Notes under the pieces: model-generated | The model's database searches: none | Told to the model about the DNA's origin: nothing | What the model saw: the letters and a program-made list of their open reading frames with translations, nothing else | NCBI RefSeq assembly: GCF_004791165.1 | Contig: NZ_SRUZ01000002.1 | Location: 719,866 to 783,865 of the forward strand | DNA: 64,000 bases | Reading direction: 5' to 3' | Source: Mesorhizobium sp. M8A.F.Ca.ET.218.01.1.1 | Lineage (GTDB): Bacteria > Pseudomonadota > Alphaproteobacteria > Rhizobiales > Rhizobiaceae | In this document: piece by piece, positions 58,208 to 64,000 of the stretch | Layout of the letters: every line of letters begins with the position of its first letter | Numbering within the stretch: position 1 is the stretch's first letter | Program-made: the position numbers and the translations under genes

Positions 58208-58846
58208 TCACCCGCCCTGCTTCGTGCCGAAGTCGACCTTCGGCGGCTGCATCTTGTCTTCGTCGACGGTGAAGTTGGCGAACGGCTCGTTGCCACGGAA
58301 CCAGAAGGTCGCCCACAGCACCGACGGGAAGGTCTTCAGCGTCAGATTGTAGTCCCTGACGGCCTGGATGTAGTCGCGCCGCGCCACCGCGATGCGGTTC
58401 TCGGTGCCTTCGAGCTGTGCCTGCAGCGCCAGGAAATTCTGGTTGGCCTTGAGGTCGGGATAGGCCTCCGACACCGCGATCAGCCGCGACAGCGCGCTGG
58501 TCAGCCCTGCCTGGGCATCCTGGAACTTCTTGAGCGCTTCCGGATCCTTCAGCGTTTCCGGCGTCACCGTGATCTGCGTCGCCTTGGCGCGCGCCTCGAC
58601 CACCGCGTCGAGCGTGTCCTTTTCATGCGAAGCATAGCCTTTGACCGTCTCGACCAGATTGGGAATGAGATCGGCGCGGCGTTGATACTGATTCAACACC
58701 TCGCTCCATGCCGCCCTGGCGTTTTCTTCCGCTGTCGGGATGGTGTTGTAGCCACAGCCAGCAAGCAGCGGCAGCACGATTGCCATCATCAGGAAGGCGG
58801 GCAGCGTGCGGAATGTCGATGGTCGAGCAAGGCGCTGGGCAAGCAT
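58208..58846 (-). CDS. lemA: LemA-family lipoprotein
   Basis: A 212-aa envelope protein. The signal ends at a lipobox LLAGC (about residues 27-31), then GYNTIPTAEENARAAWSEVLNQYQRRADLIPNLVETVKGYASHEKDTLD, the defining LemA stretch, and a long helical bundle. LemA proteins regularly precede TPM-domain genes, as here. Their role is not clear, with links to envelope stress reported for the family. It is divergent from the small membrane protein gene at 59.0 kb. Confidence 0.93.
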   Translation of the reverse strand: MLAQRLARPSTFRTLPAFLMMAIVLPLLAGCGYNTIPTAEENARAAWSEVLNQYQRRADLIPNLVETVKGYASHEKDTLDAVVEARAKATQITVTPETLKDPEALKKFQDAQAGLTSALSRLIAVSEAYPDLKANQNFLALQAQLEGTENRIAVARRDYIQAVRDYNLTLKTFPSVLWATFWFRGNEPFANFTVDEDKMQPPKVDFGTKQGG

Positions 58847-59010
58847 GATGGGGTTCCCTCGATAGAAGTTGCAGGCGAAGCATTACCACAATCGGCGCGC
58901 AAGAAAACGGCCTCGACCTCTGGAACAGGCTCTGCGTGAATCGGGCCCGCGCAAGGCCCTGTGATTGGGTCCGCGAACGCGATAAGGTCCGATCAGAACG
59001 GGACATCAAC

Positions 59011-59262
59011 ATGGCGCAACGCCAGAACAGCGACAGCGAATCGCGCCGTATCCTCCAGCGCGTCGCGCAGGAGACCGATCCGGCCGGCAACTCTTTCGTG
59101 GCACGGACGACGAAAGGCATGCGCGACCACGTCTCCGCGGCCGACGCCGATCGCACGGATCCGATCGAAGTCTGGGGCACGCGCGTTGGCCGGATACTCG
59201 GACTGCTTCTGGCGCTGGGCCTGATGGTCTGGCTCGTGCTTTTCCTCACCCGGGGCAGCTAG
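59011..59262 (+). CDS. Small single-span membrane protein
   Basis: An 83-aa protein: a polar N-terminus (MAQRQNSDSESRRILQRVAQE), a linker and one C-terminal membrane helix (about 60-80, RILGLLLALGLMVWLVLFLT) ending RGS. It would sit with the N-terminus in the cytosol. I do not recognise the family. The ATG at 59011 is chosen over one 25 codons upstream because the region between is Arg-rich and unlike a protein start. It ends 13 bp before pdxY. Confidence 0.7.
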   Translation: MAQRQNSDSESRRILQRVAQETDPAGNSFVARTTKGMRDHVSAADADRTDPIEVWGTRVGRILGLLLALGLMVWLVLFLTRGS

Positions 59263-59275
59263 GAATCAAGAAACA

Positions 59276-60160
59276 ATGAGCGCCGAAAAAGCCGACGCGC
59301 CGCGCGCGGTCATCGTCATTTCCAGCCATGTCGCCCGTGGCTCCGTCGGCAACCGCGCCGCCGTCTTCGCGCTGGAGACCTTGGGCTTTCCGGTGTGGGC
59401 GGTGCCGACAATCATCCTGCCCTGGCATCCCGGACATGGCCGCGCCACCCGCATCGTGCCGCCGCTCGACCAGTTCAAGGCGCTGATGGCCGATCTGGAG
59501 CGCGCGCCGTGGCTGGGTGAAGTCGGCGCCGTGCTCTCCGGTTACCTCGGCGAGGCCGGCCAGGCCGAGGCGGTCGCCTCGCTGGTCGCCGCGGTCAAGG
59601 CCAGGACGCCTGACGCCGTCTATATCTGCGATCCGGTGATGGGTGATTCCGGCGGCCTCTATGTGCCCGAGCCCACCGCCGCCGCCATGCGCGACCGCCT
59701 GATGCCGATCGCCGACATCGCCACCCCCAACCGCTATGAGCTGGAATGGATGGCCGGCGCGCCGCTACCCGACCTGAAATCGGTGATCTCGGCGGCGCTC
59801 CATGCCGGACCGCCGACCATGCTGGTCACCTCGGCACCGTCGATGATTTCAGGCGGCACCGGCAATTTGCTGCTCGACGGCACCCAGGCGCTGCTCGCCG
59901 AACACCGCCTGATCGACAAGCCGCCGAATGGGCTGGGCGACCTGACGGCCGCCGTCTACCTGGCGCGCATCCTGTCCGGCCAGCCGGCGATCAAGGCGCT
60001 GCAGTCGACCACGGCGGCGGTCTACGAGATCCTGGCGCGCACGGCCAAGCGCGGCGGCGACGAATTGCAGCTCGAAACCGATGCGCAGAGCCTGTCGCAC
60101 CCGATGGCCATGGTCCAGCTTCGCCACCTGACGCATCCGGGGCGGGACCGCCGGGCGTGA
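59276..60160 (+). CDS. pdxY: Pyridoxal kinase
   Basis: ATP-dependent kinase of the PLP salvage pathway (294 aa), ribokinase-like fold. Motifs: VIVISSHVARGSVGNRAAVFALE at the start (substrate site), ILPWHPGHGR, YICDPVMGDSGGLYV, TPNRYELEWMAG, and the anion-hole/catalytic Asp in KPPNGLGDLTAAVYLA. The length is typical of PdxY/PdxK. The stop overlaps the GTG start of the next gene (GTGA), so expression is coupled. Confidence 0.93.
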   Translation: MSAEKADAPRAVIVISSHVARGSVGNRAAVFALETLGFPVWAVPTIILPWHPGHGRATRIVPPLDQFKALMADLERAPWLGEVGAVLSGYLGEAGQAEAVASLVAAVKARTPDAVYICDPVMGDSGGLYVPEPTAAAMRDRLMPIADIATPNRYELEWMAGAPLPDLKSVISAALHAGPPTMLVTSAPSMISGGTGNLLLDGTQALLAEHRLIDKPPNGLGDLTAAVYLARILSGQPAIKALQSTTAAVYEILARTAKRGGDELQLETDAQSLSHPMAMVQLRHLTHPGRDRRA

Positions 60161-60945
60161 CCCCCGAAATCGTGCTCGTCGGCGCCGATGGCTGCAAGGC
60201 CGGCTGGATCGCCGTGCTGCACGAACCCGGTTCGACACCTCGTGACGCCAGCCCCGCGCCTTCGGTCGATGTCTTCCCCACCTTCGCCGCCCTGCTGGCG
60301 GCGATCCCCGATGACGCGATCGTCGCCGTCGACATGCCGATCGGCTTGCCGGAATTTTCGCAAAAGGGCGGGCGCGGACCGGAAGCGCTGGTGCGGCCGC
60401 TGCTCGGCGCGCGCCAGTCCAGCGTCTTCTCGATCCCGTCCCGCGCCGCGCTCTATGCCGACACCTGCGGCTTCACCACGATCGAAGCCTGGTACGCCGC
60501 GCATCGCAGCGCAAGCGAGGTGGCCAGGACCACATCCGATCCACCGCGCGGCGTTTCCATCCAGACCTTCGGCATCTTCTCCAAGATCCGTGAAATAGAC
60601 GCGTTGCTGATCGCGCAGCCCGAACTGCGCGGCCGCGTCTTCGAATCGCATCCGGAAGTCGCCTTCTGCCGCCTGAATGGCGACCAGGCCATGCTGTTGC
60701 CGAAGAAGATCAAGGGCAGTGTCAACCCGGCCGGCATGGCGGAGCGCAAGGCACTGCTTTGCCGGCATGGCTATGAAATGGATTTCCTCGACCAGCCGCC
60801 GCCACGTGGTGCGGCCGCCGACGATTTCCTCGATGCGGCGGCGATGGCGCTGATCGCCGGCCGCATCGCCAGCGGCAAAGCAAAACCGTTTCCCGACCCG
60901 CCGCTCGCTGACGGTTTTGGCATACCGGTCGCCATCTGGGCATGA
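60157..60945 (+). CDS. DUF429 domain protein
   Basis: A 262-aa protein of the DUF429 family, with an RNase H-like fold suggested for relatives. The signature motifs are VGADGCKAGWIAVL, IVAVDMPIGLPEF, RPLLGARQSSVFSIPSRAAL and VFESHPEVAFCRLN, and the DDFLDAAAMALIAGRI end carries acidic residues in a place fitting a metal site. The function is not known. The GTG at 60157 overlaps the pdxY stop by four bases. The longer frame upstream is antisense-like noise inside pdxY. Confidence 0.87.
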   Translation: MTPEIVLVGADGCKAGWIAVLHEPGSTPRDASPAPSVDVFPTFAALLAAIPDDAIVAVDMPIGLPEFSQKGGRGPEALVRPLLGARQSSVFSIPSRAALYADTCGFTTIEAWYAAHRSASEVARTTSDPPRGVSIQTFGIFSKIREIDALLIAQPELRGRVFESHPEVAFCRLNGDQAMLLPKKIKGSVNPAGMAERKALLCRHGYEMDFLDQPPPRGAAADDFLDAAAMALIAGRIASGKAKPFPDPPLADGFGIPVAIWA

Positions 60946-61063
60946 CAATGTCGGCGGGCGTCACGCTTTTGGCGCATGGCATTTATGGCCAGCCCCTACA
61001 ATTCTGCATTGCTCGTAGCGGGCTTTTGCCGTTAGAGCCTTTCCTCGACCGCAACGTATCGGC

Positions 61064-61087
61064 CCGAAAGCCGGAATCGGCTTTCGG
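61064..61087. repeat. Perfect hairpin, probable dispersed rhizobial repeat
   Basis: CCGAAAGCCG-GAAT-CGGCTTTCGG has a perfect 10-bp stem and lies about 65 bp upstream of the carbonic anhydrase start. The following AAAGCACGATGCG looks like a sequence I associate with a common intergenic repeat of rhizobia. It could also be a leader hairpin of the carbonic anhydrase mRNA. Confidence 0.6.
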
Positions 61088-61152
61088 AAAGCACGATGCG
61101 TAAACAAAATAGCAGAGCTGCCGCCTCCAACCCGGAAAGGCCTTAGCCGCCC

Positions 61153-61797
61153 ATGCCTCATCTTCCCGAACACCTCCTCGCCGGCTACCGCAATTTCATG
61201 AACGGCCGCTACCTCACCGAGAGCGGCCGCTATCGCGAGCTCGCCCGCGAAGGCCAGGCGCCCGAGACCATGATCGTCGCCTGTTGTGACTCGCGATCCG
61301 CGCCCGAGGCGATCTTCGACGCCGGCCCCGGCGAGCTCTTCGTGCTGCGCAATGTCGGCAACCTGGTGCCGCCTTACGAGCCGGACGGCGAGTTCCATTC
61401 GACTTCGGCGGCGCTCGAATTCGCGGTGCAGAGTCTCAAGGTCAAGAACATCGTCGTCATGGGCCACGGCCGCTGCGGCGGTATCCGCGCCGCGCTCGAC
61501 AGCAACGCCGCGCCGCTGTCTCCCGGCGACTTCATCGGCAAGTGGATGAGCCTGATCGCGCCCGCCGCCGAGACGGTGTCGGCCAGCACCTTCATGACGG
61601 CGACGGAGCGCCAGACGGCACTCGAGCGCATCTCGATTCGCTATTCCCTCGCCAACCTCAGGACCTTTCCCTGCGTCTCGATCCTCGAGGGCAAGGGGCG
61701 GCTGTCGCTGCACGGAGCCTGGTTCGACATTTCGACCGGCGAGCTCTGGGTGATGAACAAGGAAACCGGCGATTTCGAGCGCCCGGTGCTGGAATGA
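61153..61797 (+). CDS. Beta-carbonic anhydrase
   Basis: Zinc enzyme interconverting CO2 and bicarbonate (214 aa). The ligands are C44 in ACCDSR (with D46/R48 as the catalytic dyad), H105 and C108 in VMGHGRCGG, the complete beta-class set. It begins LLAGYRNFMNGRYLTESGRYRELA. The stop overlaps the ATG of the next gene (ATGA). Likely a cytosolic dimer or tetramer supplying bicarbonate to carboxylases. Confidence 0.95.
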   Translation: MPHLPEHLLAGYRNFMNGRYLTESGRYRELAREGQAPETMIVACCDSRSAPEAIFDAGPGELFVLRNVGNLVPPYEPDGEFHSTSAALEFAVQSLKVKNIVVMGHGRCGGIRAALDSNAAPLSPGDFIGKWMSLIAPAAETVSASTFMTATERQTALERISIRYSLANLRTFPCVSILEGKGRLSLHGAWFDISTGELWVMNKETGDFERPVLE

Positions 61798-62228
61798 CCG
61801 GTACGGCGCGGCAGGCGATGAGCGTCCGGCCGGTCGTTTTCGCGGCGGCCGCGCTGCTGATAGCGATCGTTGCCGCTCGCGCCGATGACCGCGCCATCAT
61901 CAGCCGCTGGTATTCGGCGCTGCTGGTCGCCGATCGCACCGAGCTGTCAGACCTGCTCGCCGACGACGTCCGCATCAAGCTCGACGACCTCGGCGTCGTC
62001 CAGAGCAAGCAGGAATTCATCGCTTCGCTCGACGAATGGAAAGGCGCGGTTGCCGGTGCTGCTATCCGGCACCGCATCGAGAAGAGCGAGGGCGGGGTCA
62101 CCACCGTGATCGCCTGCTACGATTTCCCCGACAATGACATGCTGATGCAGGAAACCTTCGCGGTGAACAACAACCGCATCACCGCCAGCTCGCAAGCCGC
62201 GATCGCCGAAAACTGCGAGGGCTACTGA
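61794..62228 (+). CDS. Exported small NTF2/SnoaL-like protein
   Basis: A 144-aa protein: a signal peptide (about 9-30, SVRPVVFAAAALLIAIVAARA) followed by an NTF2-like cone fold pattern (DDRAIISRWYSALLVADRTELSDLLADDVRIKLDDLG, FIASLDEWKGAV, FAVNNNRITASSQ). The ATG overlaps the carbonic anhydrase stop (ATGA), so it is coupled. A second ATG eight codons later would give a tighter signal peptide. No catalytic function can be assigned. Confidence 0.78.
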   Translation: MTGTARQAMSVRPVVFAAAALLIAIVAARADDRAIISRWYSALLVADRTELSDLLADDVRIKLDDLGVVQSKQEFIASLDEWKGAVAGAAIRHRIEKSEGGVTTVIACYDFPDNDMLMQETFAVNNNRITASSQAAIAENCEGY

Positions 62229-62317
62229 GGCGGATCGGCCAACTGGCATATTGCGGGCCCGCGGGCCACGCCCTACATCGGTGACACCCTCCTTCTGATG
62301 CCAGCGAAAGACCCTCC

Positions 62318-64000
62318 ATGCCCTCTCCGAAAGCCGTCGATCTCGCCGCCCATCCGTTGACCGCGTGGCGAGGACCGCTCGGCCTGCCCGATTTTGCCCA
62401 TATTGGCGACGGTGATTTCTCCCCTGTCTTCGACGCCGCGCTGAAGGCGCATGAGGCCGAGATCGACGCGATCGCCACCAACAAGGATGCGCCGACCATC
62501 GACAACACGCTTGCCGCGCTGGAACTGGGCGGCGAGGCGCTCGATCACGTCTCGTCGATCTTCTGGTGCCGTGCCGGCGCCTACACCAACGAGACGATCC
62601 AGGCGCTGGAGCGCGACATTTCGCCGAAGATGTCGAGGCACTTCTCGGCGATCTCGATGAACGAAAAATTGTTTGCCCGCATCGACGACCTCTACCAACG
62701 CCGCGAGAGCCTGAAGCTCGATCCCGAGACGCTGCGCGTCCTGGAGAAGACCTGGAAAGGCTTCGTCCGTTCCGGCGCCAAGCTCGATGCCGACGGCAAG
62801 AAGCGGTTGGCGAAAATCAGCGAGGAGCTGTCGTCGCTCGGCACGACTTTCGGTCAGAACGTGCTTGCCGACGAGCGCGACTGGGCGCTGTTCCTCGACG
62901 AGGCCGACCTTGCCGGCCTGCCGAACTTCGTAAAAAGCTCGATGGCCGAGGCCGCCGAGATACGTGGTCAGAAGGGCCGCTACGCCGTCACACTGTCGCG
63001 CTCGATCTACGAGCCGTTCACCACCTTCTCCGAGCGCCGCGACCTGCGCGAGATCGTCTTTCGCGCCTTCACCATGCGCGGCCAGAACGGCGGTGCGTCC
63101 GACAACACGACCGTGGTGCGCGACATGCTGAAGCTGCGGGCCGAGAAGGCGAAGCTGCTCGGCTATGCCTCCTTCGCCGCGCTCAAGCTCGACGACACCA
63201 TGGCCAAGACACCGAAGGCGGTGCATGCGCTGCTCGACCCGGTCTGGGAAAAGGCGGTGGAAAGGGCCGCCGCCGACCAGAAAGAACTGGAGCGGCTGGC
63301 GGCCGAAGCCGGCAGCAACGAAAAATTCGCCGCCTGGGACTGGCGCTTCTACCAGGAGAAGCTGCGCGCGGAAAAGTTCGCCTTCGATGAGGCCGAACTC
63401 AAACCCTACCTGCAGCTCGACCGCGTCATCGACGCCTGCTTCGACGTGGCGACGCGGCTGTTCGGCATCACTTTCGAGGAGAAGAAGGGTATTGCCGCCT
63501 GGCACCCGGACGCGCGTGTCTTCGTGGTGAAAAACGCCGACGGGAGCGAGCGCGGCCTGTTCCTGGCCGACTATTTCGCGCGGCCCTCGAAACGCTCCGG
63601 CGCCTGGATGAGCGCGCTGAAGTCCGGATATAAGCTCGGTCACGGCGCGAAGCCGGTGATCTACAACGTCATGAACTTCGCCAAGCCGCCCGCGGGCGAG
63701 CCGGCCCTGCTGTCGGTCGACGAGGCGAAGACCTTGTTCCACGAATTCGGCCATGCGCTGCATGGCATGCTGACCGACGTCACCTGGCCATCGGTTTCCG
63801 GAACTTCGGTCAGCCGCGACTTCGTCGAACTGCCCTCGCAGCTCTACGAGCACTGGTTGACGGTGCCGGCGGTGCTGGAAAAGCACGCGCTTCATGTCAA
63901 GACCGGCAAGCCGATGCCCAAGGCGCTGCTCGACAAGATGCTGGCCGCGCGCACTTTCGGCGCCGGCTTCGCCACGGTCGAGTTCACCGCCTCCGCCTTG
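62318..64000 (+). CDS. dcp: M3-family zinc peptidase (peptidyl-dipeptidase Dcp / oligopeptidase A type), 3' end cut by window
   Basis: The frame is open from ATG 62318 to the window edge (561 codons, no stop), so the C-terminal end lies outside. It starts MPSPKAVDLAAHPLTAWRG and follows the thimet oligopeptidase plan. The zinc motif is LFHEFGHALHGML (H475, E476, H479) with SRDFVELPSQLYEHW just after, where the third ligand Glu lies. No signal peptide, so cytosolic. M3 enzymes with this DFVELPSQ stretch are usually called Dcp or PrlC. I favour Dcp. Confidence 0.9.
   Translation, partial: MPSPKAVDLAAHPLTAWRGPLGLPDFAHIGDGDFSPVFDAALKAHEAEIDAIATNKDAPTIDNTLAALELGGEALDHVSSIFWCRAGAYTNETIQALERDISPKMSRHFSAISMNEKLFARIDDLYQRRESLKLDPETLRVLEKTWKGFVRSGAKLDADGKKRLAKISEELSSLGTTFGQNVLADERDWALFLDEADLAGLPNFVKSSMAEAAEIRGQKGRYAVTLSRSIYEPFTTFSERRDLREIVFRAFTMRGQNGGASDNTTVVRDMLKLRAEKAKLLGYASFAALKLDDTMAKTPKAVHALLDPVWEKAVERAAADQKELERLAAEAGSNEKFAAWDWRFYQEKLRAEKFAFDEAELKPYLQLDRVIDACFDVATRLFGITFEEKKGIAAWHPDARVFVVKNADGSERGLFLADYFARPSKRSGAWMSALKSGYKLGHGAKPVIYNVMNFAKPPAGEPALLSVDEAKTLFHEFGHALHGMLTDVTWPSVSGTSVSRDFVELPSQLYEHWLTVPAVLEKHALHVKTGKPMPKALLDKMLAARTFGAGFATVEFTASAL

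Noticed and set aside
57151..58296. Calling the first TPM gene a pseudogene
   Set aside because: The domain itself is intact, with signal peptide, membrane helix and tail, and the downstream TPM gene follows in operon. Only the start codon is uncertain, so it is listed as a CDS with that caveat.

Overview
The window reads as chromosomal core DNA of a GC-rich alphaproteobacterium of the Hyphomicrobiales, most likely a Mesorhizobium or close relative (Phyllobacteriaceae). The grounds are: a separate F1 operon atpH-A-G-D-C without F0 genes; an AtpD with an Ala/Lys/Pro-rich N-terminal tail; the very large NAD-glutamate dehydrogenase; Usg, DUF1674, DUF1062 and LptE genes of alphaproteobacterial type; and several mosaic palindromic repeats at gene ends. 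The genus is inferred from these family traits, not from a database search. I see no rRNA, tRNA, insertion sequence, prophage or CRISPR array.

Layout. 1-7.5 kb: 3' part of a mannitol dehydrogenase family gene converging on the F1 ATPase operon, then a small membrane protein. 7.5-14 kb: Asp/Glu racemase, priA, transaldolase-like fsa, and a membrane-anchor-less ftsK. 14-18 kb: leuS-lptE and a YggS-type PLP protein. 18-23 kb: two aldo/keto reductases around a divergent LysR/MFS pair, a 169-bp palindromic element and usg. 23-28.5 kb: acs with a coupled MOSC gene, a sugar isomerase-like gene and cfa. 28.5-32.6 kb: a tiny 23-codon gene with an exceptional ribosome binding site, an orphan TadG/vWA protein, a transglutaminase-like protein, a HAD phosphatase and an SdhAF4-like protein. 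32.7-40 kb: htpX-rsmB, a heparinase-like gene, purH and a UMF1-type MFS transporter. 40-48 kb: the giant glutamate dehydrogenase, a peroxidase-related CMD protein and an exported, catalytically odd HAL/PAL-type lyase homologue. 48-56 kb: YCII-like protein, LysE exporter, DUF1062, typA, a TetR/MFS divergent pair with two visible operators, secreted proteins, ppa and a GNAT. 56-64 kb: lemA with two TPM-domain genes, pdxY-DUF429, beta-carbonic anhydrase with a coupled exported NTF2-like protein, and the 5' part of an M3 peptidase that runs off the window.

Most genes are housekeeping. They cover energy (F1, Acs, GDH, Ppa), translation (LeuS, RsmB, TypA), replication and segregation (PriA, FtsK), envelope (LptE, Cfa, HtpX, LemA/TPM) and purine synthesis (PurH). 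The parts most worth attention are the exported HAL-like protein whose MIO triad Ala-Ser-Gly reads Gly-Glu-Gly, the compact promoter-ORF-hairpin-terminator unit at 28.58-28.82 kb, the paired heptamer arrays inside the atp operon, and the palindromic repeat family, one copy of which has taken over the 5' end of a TPM-domain gene.
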